64,000 bases of DNA from JAAXGX01 sp965203565 (GCA_965203565.1 OZ241896.1:3534001-3598000); one strand, 5' to 3'. Positions 1 to 8,983 are shown, counted from the stretch's first letter. Made by a program: numbers and translations. The notes: generated by a model from the sequence alone, not told the origin.

Positions 1-1210
1 CGCCGTCCGTGCGGCGCAGGGGAACTATCTCGTCCTGGAGCGGACCGGTCACCTCGGCGGCGTCCGGTCCCACGTACAGGTTGATCTCCGTGCGTACGCC
101 GAACCGGTCCAGGTAGACGCCGGGCTCTATCGTGAAGCCGGTCCCGGGCAGCAGCCGCCGGTCGTCGTGCGTCTCGTAGTCGTCCATGTGCACGCCGTGG
201 CCGTGCACGTCGCGGCCGAGGCTGTGCCCGGTGCGATGCACGAAGCGCTCGCCGAACCCGGCGGCGTCGATCACGCCGCGCGCGGCCCGGTCGACCTCCC
301 AGCCGCGCAGGTCGCGGCCCGACCGCACCCGGTCCTTGACGAGGGCGACGGCGGCGTCGCGGGCGTCGCGCGCCACCCGGAAGACGGCGGCGTACTCCGC
401 CGGCGGCGCCGCCGCGGTGCAGCCGACCCACGTGATGTCGGCGAAGACGGCGCCCGGCGCGTCCTGCTTGCCCCACAGGTCGAGGAGCACCAGCTCGCCG
501 CGGCCGATGGCGCGCGAGCGCGCCGCCGTCGGGAGGTAGTGCGGGTTGCCGCTGTTCTCCGCGGCCGCCACCACCGGGGCCGAGTCGCTGACCAGTCCTT
601 CGTCCTCGAACCACCCCGCCATCGTCTGCTGGACTTCGAACTCGCCCACCGGCGCGCCGGTCTCCATCCGTTCCGTGACGAGGGCGAACGCGCGGTCCTT
701 GATCCGGTGCAGGCGCGCCGACGCCTCGCGGTGGGTCGCCAGCGCGGCGGCGCTCCAGACCGCCTCGAACCGCTGCACCAGGTCGCCCGAGGAGACCACG
801 GTCACCCCCAGGCTCCTGACCGCGTCGATCGTTCCCGCGTCGACCTTCGACACGTACGGGAGCGCGCCGCCCGGCGAGTACTCCATCGCGACCCGGCCGG
901 CGCCGGCGACCAGATCGGCAAGGCCCGCCTCGAGCTGCCCCCGCCCGGCGTACAGCGTCCGCCGCCCGGGCAGATGGGCCAGCACGTCCGGTTCGATCCG
1001 GTGCGCCAGCGCGCGCGGCGCGCCCGCGGCGGGAACGAAATAGAACCACCGCCGCGTCGCGAGCGGCGCGCCGCCGCCCCCGGCGTCGTCCGCATGCAGG
1101 CCGGCCAGCGCGCGGGCGATCGGGTTCGAGCCGTGGAAGTCATACAGCAGCCAGCCGTCCAGCCCGTCTTCGCGCAGCGCGGCCTGGACGGCCTCGACGT
1201 CGATCGCCAC
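1..1210 (-). CDS. M24 family metallopeptidase (Xaa-Pro aminopeptidase-like), 3' end cut by window edge
   Basis: Cytoplasmic aminopeptidase of the pita-bread (M24) fold, probably removing N-terminal residues before proline. The five metal ligands of the family are all readable on the minus strand in order: an Asp in VLLDLWG, an Asp in FADITW, the His in RTGHSLG, a Glu in TIEPGV and a Glu in RTEINL. The N-terminal part is the usual creatinase-like domain. The chosen start is GTG at 1210, the first good start before the conserved reading frame. Only the last residues lie beyond base 1. Family assignment is solid; substrate preference is inferred. Confidence 0.85.
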   Translation of the reverse strand, partial: MAIDVEAVQAALREDGLDGWLLYDFHGSNPIARALAGLHADDAGGGGAPLATRRWFYFVPAAGAPRALAHRIEPDVLAHLPGRRTLYAGRGQLEAGLADLVAGAGRVAMEYSPGGALPYVSKVDAGTIDAVRSLGVTVVSSGDLVQRFEAVWSAAALATHREASARLHRIKDRAFALVTERMETGAPVGEFEVQQTMAGWFEDEGLVSDSAPVVAAAENSGNPHYLPTAARSRAIGRGELVLLDLWGKQDAPGAVFADITWVGCTAAAPPAEYAAVFRVARDARDAAVALVKDRVRSGRDLRGWEVDRAARGVIDAAGFGERFVHRTGHSLGRDVHGHGVHMDDYETHDDRRLLPGTGFTIEPGVYLDRFGVRTEINLYVGPDAAEVTGPLQDEIVPLRRTDG

Positions 1211-1333
1211 GCCGCCGAGTATATCAGCGGCGCCGGGCGCGGCGGGTTTCACAGGAGTTGGACGCGCGCCGCGGCGCGATGGTCTGCGGGAAGGATCGGC
1301 GGCCGGCGCCCCGCGGGGCTCCGCGACGGGCTG

Positions 1334-1891
1334 CTACGGCTGGTCGGCGGCGGCGGCGTCCTCCGCCGCCTCCTCCTCCACCGGGTCTTCGATTTCCTCG
1401 AGCAGGGTCGCCTTGATCTCGCCGTTCTGGTGGCTGAACTCGTAGTTGCTGCGGTCCATCGCCGGGTTGCGGGGCACGCGCAGCTCGATGTCGACCACCT
1501 GGCCCGTCAGCACCGGCTCGCGGAACCGCACGGAGTCGCCGGTGACCGTGTTGCCGTCGGCGTCGAACCAGAACTCGTCGACCTGGAGGCCGGCGATGGC
1601 GTTCTCCGCGAGGTTCTTCACGCGGAACGTCGTCACGATGAAGTTGCCCTGCCGGCGGGCGCGCGGCTGCTCGTAGCCGATCTCCGCCAGGCCGCGCACC
1701 GTCGGGACGAGCTGGACGTCGCTGCCGAGCTTCGAGGCGAGACGGTTCGCGGCGGCGACCGCCTCGGCGCTCGGGGCGCTCGGACCGGCCTCGGCCGCTT
1801 CCTCGGCCGGCGCCGCGCCGCCGCCGCATGCCGCGGCCGCCAGCGCCCCGGCCAGGAACCCGAACAGCAGAGTGCGGCTGAGTCGTTTCAT
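1334..1891 (-). CDS. Putative lipoprotein of unknown function
   Basis: A 185-residue protein beginning MKRLSRTLLFGFLAGALAAAAC: a positively charged start, a hydrophobic stretch and a lipobox-like end at Cys22, so it is probably exported and lipid-anchored. After an Ala/Glu-rich linker comes a roughly 120-residue beta-rich domain (residues 45-165), then an acidic tail rich in Glu and Ala. The start at 1891 is backed by a GGAG ribosome site six bases upstream. I do not recognise the domain; phrases such as FRVKNLAENAIAGLQVDEFW suggest a periplasmic Ig-like or FxLYD-type fold, but that is a guess. Confidence 0.75.
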   Translation of the reverse strand: MKRLSRTLLFGFLAGALAAAACGGGAAPAEEAAEAGPSAPSAEAVAAANRLASKLGSDVQLVPTVRGLAEIGYEQPRARRQGNFIVTTFRVKNLAENAIAGLQVDEFWFDADGNTVTGDSVRFREPVLTGQVVDIELRVPRNPAMDRSNYEFSHQNGEIKATLLEEIEDPVEEEAAEDAAAADQP

Positions 1892-1923
1892 CACAGCTCC
1901 TTCGGTGTGAAGCGGGATTATAG

Positions 1924-2382
1924 CTAAATCTCGCCGTTCCATTCCTCGGGTTCGGGATTGACCGACCGGAAGATCTCGAGATGCCACTTGCCGCCCCCCC
2001 ACGGCTCGATCACCTCCGCGGCCACGACGTCGACGACCAGCTCGGCGAACGAGCGGCCATCCGGGTCGCCTTCGAGGTGGTAGGAAGGCTCGTCCCACGC
2101 GAAGGTGGGATACAGGATCAGGCTCAGGAACAGGTCGTACCCGTCGTCGACGACGATGAGCTGGCCGCACGGCCGCTTCTGGGTCGAATGGTAGACGAGG
2201 TACTTCTCGGAGCTGTGCGCGCGGAGATACCGCTTGACGGCGAACTCGCGCGCGACGATCTCCTCGACCGCGATCTTCTTGTCCCAGCAGCCGCGGCAGT
2301 ACTTCTCCTCGCCGCGCGGCTCGGACACCTCCTTGGCGCCGCACAGCGCGCACCGGGTCTGCGCCACCGATCGGGGCGACAT
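1924..2382 (-). CDS. Hypothetical protein with N-terminal zinc ribbon
   Basis: A 152-residue cytoplasmic protein. Near the N terminus two CxxC pairs (RCALCGAKE and YCRGCWDKK) form a likely zinc ribbon over residues 11-33. The remainder is an unrecognised mixed alpha/beta domain with a conserved-looking WGGGKWHLEIFR segment near the C terminus. It ends 32 bases upstream of the lipoprotein gene start, in the same direction, so the two may be co-transcribed. No function can be assigned. Confidence 0.7.
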   Translation of the reverse strand: MSPRSVAQTRCALCGAKEVSEPRGEEKYCRGCWDKKIAVEEIVAREFAVKRYLRAHSSEKYLVYHSTQKRPCGQLIVVDDGYDLFLSLILYPTFAWDEPSYHLEGDPDGRSFAELVVDVVAAEVIEPWGGGKWHLEIFRSVNPEPEEWNGEI

Positions 2383-2422
2383 GCCGCCGATTCTATCAGA
2401 CCGATCCTGCTACCATGGGCCG

Positions 2423-2836
2423 ATGTCCGACCGGCCGCGGCGCCTCGGCCTCCGCCATCTGGCGCTGTCCGTCCGGGCGTTCGACGAGACCCGGCGCTTC
2501 TACGTCGACGTGCTCGGGTTCCGGGTGGAGTGGGAGCCGGACGCCGACAACTGCTACCTGACGTCGGGAGCCGACAACCTCGCCCTCCACCGGGCGCCGC
2601 CCGGCGCCGCCCCTGCTGCGCCGGACGGCCGTCTCGACCACCTGGGGCTGGCCGTGCCCGAGGCGGCGGACGTCGACGCCTGGGCGGCGTACCTCGACCG
2701 CCGGGGAATCGCGCTGACGCGCCGGCCGCGGACGCACCGCGACGGCGCGCGTTCGCTCTACCTGGAGGACCCGGACGGCAACCGGATCCAGATTCTGCAC
2801 CATCCGCCGATCAGCGGCGCGCGCGGTTCGGCGTGA
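2423..2836 (+). CDS. VOC (glyoxalase/bleomycin resistance/dioxygenase) family protein
   Basis: A 137-residue single-unit vicinal-oxygen-chelate protein made of two beta-alpha-beta-beta-beta modules. Metal-ligand positions fit the family: His in LRHLALSV (module 1), His in LDHLGLAV (module 2) and Glu in YLEDPDGNRIQIL. Members are metal-dependent lyases, isomerases or dioxygenases, or bind drugs; the substrate cannot be read from sequence. The start at 2423 has no clear ribosome site; a TACCAT hexamer ends seven bases before it, which would fit a leaderless transcript. It points away from the zinc-ribbon gene. Confidence 0.85.
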   Translation: MSDRPRRLGLRHLALSVRAFDETRRFYVDVLGFRVEWEPDADNCYLTSGADNLALHRAPPGAAPAAPDGRLDHLGLAVPEAADVDAWAAYLDRRGIALTRRPRTHRDGARSLYLEDPDGNRIQILHHPPISGARGSA

Positions 2837-2858
2837 CTCTTCGGCCGGGGCGTCCTGG

Positions 2859-3016
2859 CAGCCCGTGGCGGAGGTCCCCGCTGCATTCGAGCGGCGATGC
2901 ATCCCGCCTGACGGCGTTGTTCGTCGGTTGCGTATGCCCGATATGCGCCCTTCTCACGCCTTGTCAGCCGGGCGCCTCGCCGCTCTCGGTGCGACGCGGG
3001 GCTCCACCACGGGCTG
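2859..3016 (-). repeat. 158-bp palindromic MITE-like element, copy 1 (subfamily B)
   Basis: Starts CAGCCCGTGG and ends CCACGGGCTG, with inner inverted segments, so the whole unit could fold into a hairpin. It is flanked by a perfect direct duplication CTGG (2855-2858 and 3017-3020). It lies in the gap between the convergent VOC and NAD kinase genes. Orientation is opposite to the copies at 26869 and 56302, which share its sequence variant. Confidence 0.93.
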
Positions 3017-3061
3017 CTGGCCGTTTCCGTGCGGCGCGGGCCGCCTGACCGCGGCGGCGCG

Positions 3062-3964
3062 CTACCGCTCGCCCCACTTCAGCTTCTCGCGGAGGACGGC
3101 GAAGTAGCTCCGCGATTCGGCGCGGACCATGCGCAGGGGGCGCGCCGCACGCTCGATCTCGACGTCGTCGCCCGCCGCCAGCTCGAAGCCGGACTGCCCG
3201 TCGAAGCTGACGTACGCGGCCTGGTGCGCGCCGCCGAGCGCCGGCGCGACCCGGACCGGCGCCGTCGCCGGAATGACGATCGGCCGGTTGGTCAGGGTGT
3301 GGGGGGCGATCGGCGTGACGAGGACCGCATCGACCGTCGGATGCACGATCGGGCCGCCGGCCGAGAGGTTGTACGCCGTCGATCCGGTGGGGCTGGCGAT
3401 GATCAGGCCGTCGGCGCGGGACGACATGACGAACTGCCCGCCGAGGGTGACGGCGAAGTCGATGATGTTCGACAGCGCGGCCTTCCCCAGCACGACGTCG
3501 TTGAGGACGATCCGGTCGGCCGCCGCCGCGCCGCCGCGGAGCACCCGCGCGCGCAGCATCCGCCGCTCGTCGATCCCGGCGGCGCCGGCCAGCGCCGACT
3601 CCAGGGCGGCGTACAGCTCCGGCAGCGTGATCTCGGTGAGGAAGCCGAGGCTGCCGAAGTTGACGGCGAGAATCGGCGGGTTGGCGGCGGCCCGCGCGAC
3701 CCGGGCCGCCACCCCGAGCAGCGTGCCGTCGCCGCCCAGCACCAGGATCAGGTCGGCGGCGGCCGGGATCTCGTCCCGGGAGCAGGTCGGCAGCGCCGGG
3801 CGCTCGACGAGCCGCGCGGTGTCGGCCTCGAGGACGACCGCGACGTCCCGGGCCGCCAGCCAGCCGGCGACCTCCGCCACCACGGCGGCGGCTTCGCGCC
3901 GGCGCGTCTTGGCGACGACGCCGACGGTCCGGGGCGCGCCGGGCGGCGGAGTCCGGGAGGTCAT
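3062..3964 (-). CDS. nadK: NAD kinase
   Basis: Phosphorylates NAD+ to NADP+ with ATP or polyphosphate. The 300-residue protein carries the family's GGDGT motif at residues 77-81, the LNDVVL segment and the glycine-rich stretch PTGSTAYNLSAGGPIVHP that binds NAD. The start ATG at 3964 overlaps the tlyA stop codon (ATGA), indicating translational coupling. It is the last gene of the ymdB-xseA-xseB-ispA-tlyA-nadK operon. Length is normal for bacterial NAD kinases. Confidence 0.95.
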   Translation of the reverse strand: MTSRTPPPGAPRTVGVVAKTRRREAAAVVAEVAGWLAARDVAVVLEADTARLVERPALPTCSRDEIPAAADLILVLGGDGTLLGVAARVARAAANPPILAVNFGSLGFLTEITLPELYAALESALAGAAGIDERRMLRARVLRGGAAAADRIVLNDVVLGKAALSNIIDFAVTLGGQFVMSSRADGLIIASPTGSTAYNLSAGGPIVHPTVDAVLVTPIAPHTLTNRPIVIPATAPVRVAPALGGAHQAAYVSFDGQSGFELAAGDDVEIERAARPLRMVRAESRSYFAVLREKLKWGER

Positions 3965-4725
3965 GCGTGCCGCGCCGCCGCGTGCGGGCGCAGGTGCAGG
4001 AAACATTCCCGATTCCCTTCCGCGCCGGTGATCGGCGACGGCGCCGCGGCGGCCCGCGTCCATCCTATCCGATTCGCGGCGGCCGCCACCTCGTCCACCA
4101 CGCGCCGGCGCACGGCTGCGTCGGTCACCACCCCCCGCTTCCCGACGTCCGCGCGCCCGGCCTCGAACTGCGGCTTGACCAGCACGACGGCGTGGCCGCC
4201 CGGCCGCAGCAGCGGCAGGAGCGGTCCCAGAATCAGCTTCACGGAGATGAACGAAACGTCGACCGCGGCCAGATCCGCGTGGCGGAACGCCGGCGGGAGC
4301 ATGGCCCGGTCGAGTCCCCGCGCGTTGATCCCTTCGATGACCGTCACGCGCGGGTCCCGCCGGAGCTTCCACGCCAGTTGGCCGCGGCCGACGTCGATCG
4401 CGGCGACCCGCGCCGCGCCGCGCTGGAGAAGCGCGTCGGTGAAGCCGCCGGTCGAGGCGCCGACGTCGAGGGCGGTGCAGCCGTCCGCCGCGATCCCGAA
4501 AACGTCGAGCGCGTGCGCCAGCTTGACGCCGCCGCGGCCGGCGTACGGGTGGTCCGGAGCCGTCAGCGTGACACGGGCGTCGGCGGGCGCCGCGGCCCCC
4601 GCCTTCGAGACGACCGCGCCTTCCACGCGGACCTGACCGGCGAGGACCAGCGCGCGCGCGCGGGCCCTGGTCGGGGCGAGGCCCCGCTCGACCACCAGGG
4701 CGTCGAGCCGGACGCGGCGGCGCAT
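3961..4725 (-). CDS. tlyA: TlyA family RNA methyltransferase (16S/23S rRNA 2'-O-methyltransferase)
   Basis: A 254-residue protein with an N-terminal S4 RNA-binding domain (about residues 3-60, RLDALVVERGLAPTRARARA) followed by an FtsJ/RrmJ-like SAM methyltransferase domain with the motif LDVGASTGGFTDALL near residues 85-99 and the catalytic-type KPQFE segment. Homologues methylate ribosomal RNA ribose; some act as haemolysins in older literature. Its start lies 25 bases after the ispA stop and its stop overlaps the nadK start. Confidence 0.92.
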   Translation of the reverse strand: MRRRVRLDALVVERGLAPTRARARALVLAGQVRVEGAVVSKAGAAAPADARVTLTAPDHPYAGRGGVKLAHALDVFGIAADGCTALDVGASTGGFTDALLQRGAARVAAIDVGRGQLAWKLRRDPRVTVIEGINARGLDRAMLPPAFRHADLAAVDVSFISVKLILGPLLPLLRPGGHAVVLVKPQFEAGRADVGKRGVVTDAAVRRRVVDEVAAAANRIGWTRAAAAPSPITGAEGNRECFLHLRPHAAARHA

Positions 4726-4750
4726 CTCTTCAGGTCTTCAGGCGGCGCGG

Positions 4751-5740
4751 TCAGTGCGTGCGCGCGAGCACCCAGTCGGCGATTGCGTCGAGACGCCCGG
4801 TCAGGCCGGCCGCGCGGAGGGCGTCCTTCGCGTCGGCGACGGCGCGCCGGGCCAGCCGCCGCGACCGGTCGAGGCCGAGCATCGACGGGTAGGTCGGCTT
4901 GCCGGCGGCGGCGTCCTTGCCGGCCGTCTTGCCGAGCGCCGCGTCCGCGCCCTCCACGTCCAGGATGTCGTCCACGATCTGGAACCCGAGCCCGAGGTGC
5001 GACGCGTAGGCGTCGACCGCGGCGCGCTCCGCATCGGCCGCGCCGGCCATGATGGCGCCGGCGGCGGCGGCGGCCCGGATGAGCGCGCCGGTCTTCCGTT
5101 CGTGCATGGCGCGCAGCCCGTCGGCGTCCGCGGCCGGGTTGTCCCGCCCGGGCGCCCGTCCCGCGGCCTGCAGGTCGAGCGTCTGGCCGCCGACCATGCC
5201 GGCCGCGCCGGCCGCTTCGGCCACGCGCGCGGCGGCCAGCAGCTTGCGGCCGGCGACGGCGGCGTCGGTCGTCTCGGGCCAGCGCGCCAGGACCCGGAAC
5301 GCTTCGGTGAGCAGGGCGTCGCCGGCCAGGACGGCCACCCCTTCGCCGTACGCCACGTGCGCCGTGGGGCGGCCCCGCCGCAGCGTGTCGTCGTCCATCG
5401 CCGGCAGGTCGTCGTGAATGAGCGAATAGGTGTGGATCATCTCGATGGCGCAGGCCGCCGGCGTCGCCAGCGCCGCCGGCGCCGGTCCGACGGCCGGCCC
5501 GACGGCGTCCGCCGCGGCCAGCGTCAGGATCGGACGGAGCCGCTTGCCTCCGGCGAACAGGCTGTACCGCATCGCCTCGGCGATGAGGGGCGGGCAGTCG
5601 GGCGCCTCCGGCAGGCATCGGCGCAGGGCGTCGTCGACGACGGCGCGCTGCGCCCGCAGGTATCCGTCGATGCCGCGCTCTTCGACGTCCCGGCGCTCCT
5701 CGACGCCCGGTCCGCCCCCCGCCGCGCCGGACCGGCTCAC
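4751..5740 (-). CDS. ispA: Polyprenyl synthetase (farnesyl/geranylgeranyl diphosphate synthase)
   Basis: Condenses isopentenyl diphosphate with allylic diphosphates to supply C15/C20 prenyl chains for quinones, carotenoids or lipid carriers. Of 329 residues, the first aspartate-rich motif is HDDLPAMDDD and the second is VDDILD; GGKRLRP and the lysine in KTGALI are also conserved. An extended, low-complexity N terminus of about 20 residues precedes the core. Start ATG overlaps the xseB stop by four bases. Product chain length (C15 versus C20) is not certain from sequence. Confidence 0.92.
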   Translation of the reverse strand: MSRSGAAGGGPGVEERRDVEERGIDGYLRAQRAVVDDALRRCLPEAPDCPPLIAEAMRYSLFAGGKRLRPILTLAAADAVGPAVGPAPAALATPAACAIEMIHTYSLIHDDLPAMDDDTLRRGRPTAHVAYGEGVAVLAGDALLTEAFRVLARWPETTDAAVAGRKLLAAARVAEAAGAAGMVGGQTLDLQAAGRAPGRDNPAADADGLRAMHERKTGALIRAAAAAGAIMAGAADAERAAVDAYASHLGLGFQIVDDILDVEGADAALGKTAGKDAAAGKPTYPSMLGLDRSRRLARRAVADAKDALRAAGLTGRLDAIADWVLARTH

Positions 5741-6024
5741 GGCGCGCCTTCGTCGTCCGGGAGCGCCAGATCGTCCGGGAGCGGACCCGGCTCGCCCTGC
5801 TCCGTGAGCACCTCGATGCGGCGCTCGGCGGCTTCGAGCTTCGTGTGGCAGTAGCGCGACAGCTCGACGCCCCGGCCGAACAGCTCGAGCGACTTTTCGA
5901 GGTTCAGGGCGCCGCTTTCCAGGCTCGTCACGATCGACTCGAGCTCGGCCAGCGCCGATTCGAAGTCCCGGATGGCGGCGCCGCCGGCGCCGGCCGTGTC
6001 GGTGGTGTCGGTGGTGTCCGTCAT
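5737..6024 (-). CDS. xseB: Exodeoxyribonuclease VII small subunit
   Basis: A 95-residue partner of XseA in exonuclease VII, which degrades single-stranded DNA. The family core FESALAELESIVTSLESG and the LFGRGVELSRYCHTKLEAAE helix are present. The N terminus carries an unusual Thr-Asp-Thr repeat (MTDTTDTTDTAG) and the C terminus an acidic Pro-rich tail. Start overlaps the xseA stop and its stop overlaps the ispA start, the classical xseB-ispA arrangement. Confidence 0.93.
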   Translation of the reverse strand: MTDTTDTTDTAGAGGAAIRDFESALAELESIVTSLESGALNLEKSLELFGRGVELSRYCHTKLEAAERRIEVLTEQGEPGPLPDDLALPDDEGAP

Positions 6025-7397
6025 TCGATCTTCGTGACCTCGCAGTCCAGCGCGCCGCGGTGCAGCGTGACGTGGACGGTCTGACCGGGAGCGACCGCCG
6101 CCGCGTCGCGGACGACGGAAGAGCGGTCCGCGTCCCAGCAGACCGCGTACCCCCGGGCCAGGACGCCCAGCGGACTCAGCGTCTCCAGCCGTCCGGCCGC
6201 GATGCGCGCGCGCGACTCCCGTTCGCGGTGGCGCGCCCGGACGGCCGCCGCCAGGCGCTGCCGCCCGGCCTCGAGCCGCGTGCGCACGCCGCCGAGCCGC
6301 CGGCCGAGATCGAGCGCCTCGATCCGGAGCCGGAGCTCGTACGCCCGCCGGCGCCGGCCGCCGACGCCGGCCCGCGCCGCCCGTGCGAGGCGGTGGGTCA
6401 ACTCGTCGACCTGCCGTCCCCGCACCGCGACGCGCGCCGGCCACCCGCCGAGGCCCGGCCGGCTCTCCACCCGGTGGACGTCGGCGCGGCGGCGCTGCAC
6501 CCCGTGGCGGGCCGCGGCCCGGAGCCGCGACGCCAGGCCGCCGACCCGCGACGCCATCTCGTCCTTGCGCGCCACGACGAGCTCGGCGGCGGCTGAGGGG
6601 GTCGCCGCGCGGCAGTCGGCCACAAAGTCGGCGATCGTGCAGTCGGTCTCGTGGCCGACGGCCGAGATCACCGGCGCCGGCGCGGCCGCGATGGCGCGGG
6701 CCACCGGCTCCTCGTTGAACGCCCAGAGATCCTCGACGGAGCCGCCGCCCCGGCCGACGATGACGACGTCGATGTCCGGGACCCGGCCGAGGCGCCGCAG
6801 GCCGCGGACGATCTCCGCCGCCGCCCCCTCGCCCTGCACCCGCGCGGGGCTGACGACCAGGTGCGCGGTGGGATGGCGCCGGCGAAGCACGTTGACCACG
6901 TCGCGGAGCGCCGCCCCGTCGAGCGACGTCACGACGCCGATCTTGCGGGGCAGCATCGGGAGCGGCCGCTTGCGCGCCTCGTCGAACAGACCCTCCCGGT
7001 CGAGACGCCGCCGCAGCTGGTCGAAGGCGAGCTGCAGCGCCCCGAGCCCGCGCGGCTCCAGATGCTCGCAGACGATCTGGTACTCGCCCTTCGGCTCGTA
7101 CACGCTGAGCCGGCCGCGGGCGACGACGTGCTGGCCGTTCTCCGGCGAGAAGCGCTGGCGCCGGAGCGCCGACCGGAACATCACGGCGCGCAGCTGGGCC
7201 TGGGCGTCCTTGAGCGTGAAGTAGAGATGGCCGGTCTTCCAGACGCGGGCGTTCGAGATCTCGCCCTCCACCCAGACCTCGGCCCAGGTCGATTCGAGGC
7301 GCACGCGGACTTCGGCGGTCAGTTGCGACACCGTCAGCACGCGGCGGCGGGGCCGCTCCCGCGGGGGCGGCGCGTCCTCGAACGGCAGCGCGGTCAC
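6021..7397 (-). CDS. xseA: Exodeoxyribonuclease VII large subunit
   Basis: A 458-residue catalytic subunit. An OB-fold DNA-binding domain sits at the N terminus (LTVSQLTAEVRVRLE...VWVEGEISN), followed by the exonuclease core with GRGGGSVEDLWAFNEE and ISAVGHETDCTIADFVAD, and a C-terminal coiled region rich in Arg. The start is a GTG that overlaps the stop of the upstream phosphodiesterase gene (GTGA). Typical length is about 400-460 residues, so the gene looks intact. Confidence 0.94.
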   Translation of the reverse strand: MTALPFEDAPPPRERPRRRVLTVSQLTAEVRVRLESTWAEVWVEGEISNARVWKTGHLYFTLKDAQAQLRAVMFRSALRRQRFSPENGQHVVARGRLSVYEPKGEYQIVCEHLEPRGLGALQLAFDQLRRRLDREGLFDEARKRPLPMLPRKIGVVTSLDGAALRDVVNVLRRRHPTAHLVVSPARVQGEGAAAEIVRGLRRLGRVPDIDVVIVGRGGGSVEDLWAFNEEPVARAIAAAPAPVISAVGHETDCTIADFVADCRAATPSAAAELVVARKDEMASRVGGLASRLRAAARHGVQRRRADVHRVESRPGLGGWPARVAVRGRQVDELTHRLARAARAGVGGRRRRAYELRLRIEALDLGRRLGGVRTRLEAGRQRLAAAVRARHRERESRARIAAGRLETLSPLGVLARGYAVCWDADRSSVVRDAAAVAPGQTVHVTLHRGALDCEVTKIE

Positions 7398-8215
7398 AGC
7401 GCCTCGAGGTCCTGCTCCGACAGGCTCACCCGCTCGATGCCGCGGGCGGCGCCGGTCGCGGCGTTCGCCGTGACCACCACCGCGTTGAGGCGGACGCCGC
7501 CGGCCGCCGTGTCGAACCGGGCGGGCATCCCGTCGAGGAAGCGTTGCAGCGCGGGCTTGATCTGCACGCCGATGATCGAGTCGTGCGGGCCGGTCATCCC
7601 CACGTCGGTGACGTAGGCCGTGCCGTGCGGGAGCACCCGCTCGTCGGCGGTCTGGACGTGGGTGTGGGTGCCGAGCACCGCGGTGGCTTCGCCGTCGAGA
7701 TGCCATCCCATCGCCAGCTTCTCCGACGTGGCCTCGGCATGGAAATCGACGACCACGACGCGCGCCTCGCGCCGCACCGCCTCGATCTCGGCCCGGACGA
7801 CGTGGAACGGGTTGTCGAGGGGGTTCATGAAGATCCGTCCCATGACGTTGATCACCGCGACCGGGGCGTGGCGCGCCGACCGGACCACGTAGCGGCCGGC
7901 GCCGGGCGCTCCCGCCGGGAAGTTCGCCGGCCGCAGCAGGCGCGGCTCGCGGGCGATGTAGTCTATCGCCTCCTTCTTGTCCCAGACGTGGTTCCCGGTC
8001 GTCATGACGTGGACGCCGGCGTCGAGCAGCGCCTGGGCCACCTCGCGCGTGACGCCCTTGCCGCCCGCCGCGTTCTCGACGTTGGCGACGACGAGGTCGA
8101 CGGCGTGGCGGTCCACCAGCCCCGGCAGCGCCCGCCGCAGGATCTGCCGGCCGGGCTTGCCCACGACGTCGCCGATGAACAGAATCCTGACCGCCGAGTC
8201 GTCCACGCCGCCCAT
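7394..8215 (-). CDS. YmdB/TIGR00282 family metallophosphoesterase
   Basis: A 273-residue calcineurin-like phosphoesterase. Characteristic sequences are ILFIGDVVGKPGR, NVENAAGGKG, TTGNHVWDKKEA, VDFHAEATSEK and GTHTHVQTADE, carrying the Asp, Asn and His metal ligands. Bacillus YmdB of this family hydrolyses 2',3'-cyclic nucleotides and affects RNA turnover. ATG at 8215 has GGAGGG upstream. This is the first gene of the operon running down to nadK and is divergent from rpoZ. Confidence 0.92.
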   Translation of the reverse strand: MGGVDDSAVRILFIGDVVGKPGRQILRRALPGLVDRHAVDLVVANVENAAGGKGVTREVAQALLDAGVHVMTTGNHVWDKKEAIDYIAREPRLLRPANFPAGAPGAGRYVVRSARHAPVAVINVMGRIFMNPLDNPFHVVRAEIEAVRREARVVVVDFHAEATSEKLAMGWHLDGEATAVLGTHTHVQTADERVLPHGTAYVTDVGMTGPHDSIIGVQIKPALQRFLDGMPARFDTAAGGVRLNAVVVTANAATGAARGIERVSLSEQDLEAL

Positions 8216-8283
8216 GATCGCACACCCTCCGGCGTCAAGTGAAACGAACCGGGCGATCGTGCGCGCGGCGTCGGCGGATGGCG

Positions 8284-8289
8284 TATAAT
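8284..8289 (+). promoter_or_regulatory. Possible -10 box (TATAAT) for rpoZ
   Basis: A perfect TATAAT lies 33 bases before the rpoZ ATG in the gap between the divergent ymdB-type and rpoZ genes. No recognisable -35 box is seen at the proper distance, so this is suggestive only. Confidence 0.4.
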
Positions 8290-8321
8290 TGCGCAGCCTG
8301 ATCATCCCGAAGAGGCGCCTG

Positions 8322-8684
8322 ATGAGCACGGATCCCGAATCGACCGCCGCCGAGCCGGAGGCGCAGCCCGCGGCGGAGGCGTCCGAACCTGCTCCGCAGC
8401 CGCGCGAGCGCATGCCGCCGCTGGAGAGCCGGTTCCTGTACATCGACGTGGCCGCCCGGCGCGCCAAGCAGCTCCGTCGGGGCGCGCTGCCCCGGCTCGA
8501 CGACTTCGCCCCCGACCCGGACACGGGCGAGCGTCCGGCCGCGGCGATCAAGTGCGAACGGATCGCCATGCAGGAGGTCGACGAAGGGCGGATCGTCTAC
8601 GAACTTCCCGACTCCGACCCGCCCGCCGAGGCTCCCGCCGAACCCCCCGCGGAGGCCCTCGCCGCGGCCGAGGCTTCGGAATGA
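8322..8684 (+). CDS. rpoZ: DNA-directed RNA polymerase subunit omega
   Basis: A 120-residue protein with the omega core SRFLYIDVAARRAKQLRRGA (residues about 35-55), matching the family's RF-V-AA-RARQL-RGA signature, and the later KCERIAMQEVDEGRI segment. Omega helps assemble and stabilise the beta-prime subunit. It differs from classical omega by an acidic N-terminal extension (residues 1-28) and an Ala/Glu/Pro-rich C-terminal tail. ATG at 8322 is preceded by AGAGG. Its stop overlaps the following membrane protein start (ATGA). Confidence 0.85.
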   Translation: MSTDPESTAAEPEAQPAAEASEPAPQPRERMPPLESRFLYIDVAARRAKQLRRGALPRLDDFAPDPDTGERPAAAIKCERIAMQEVDEGRIVYELPDSDPPAEAPAEPPAEALAAAEASE

Positions 8685-8944
8685 CGCCCCTGGACCTCGC
8701 CGTCGGCGCCGCGCAGGGCCTCGTCACGTCGACGGCGTTCCTGCTCGCCCTGTTCGTCGGCTTCCTGCTCGTCGCGGGGCTTTCGAAGCTGCGAGGCGGG
8801 CGGAGCCGCAACTCCGCGGTGGCGCGGAACCTGGCCGAGCGGATGGGGAGCCGGGCCCGGTATCTCCGGCACGACGCGCCGCGGGGACCGGCCGACCAGC
8901 TCCGCACGCCCGAGCTGTTGGAGCACTCCGGCCGCAACTCCTGA
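8681..8944 (+). CDS. Small membrane protein of unknown function
   Basis: An 87-residue protein with one clear transmembrane segment (about residues 14-36, GLVTSTAFLLALFVGFLLVA) followed by a basic cytoplasmic tail rich in Arg and Ser. It is translationally coupled to rpoZ through a four-base ATGA overlap. No family recognised. Confidence 0.6.
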   Translation: MTPLDLAVGAAQGLVTSTAFLLALFVGFLLVAGLSKLRGGRSRNSAVARNLAERMGSRARYLRHDAPRGPADQLRTPELLEHSGRNS

Positions 8945-8983
8945 ACCGGATCGTTCGCGCGGGACTCGTCGAATCTGAAACTC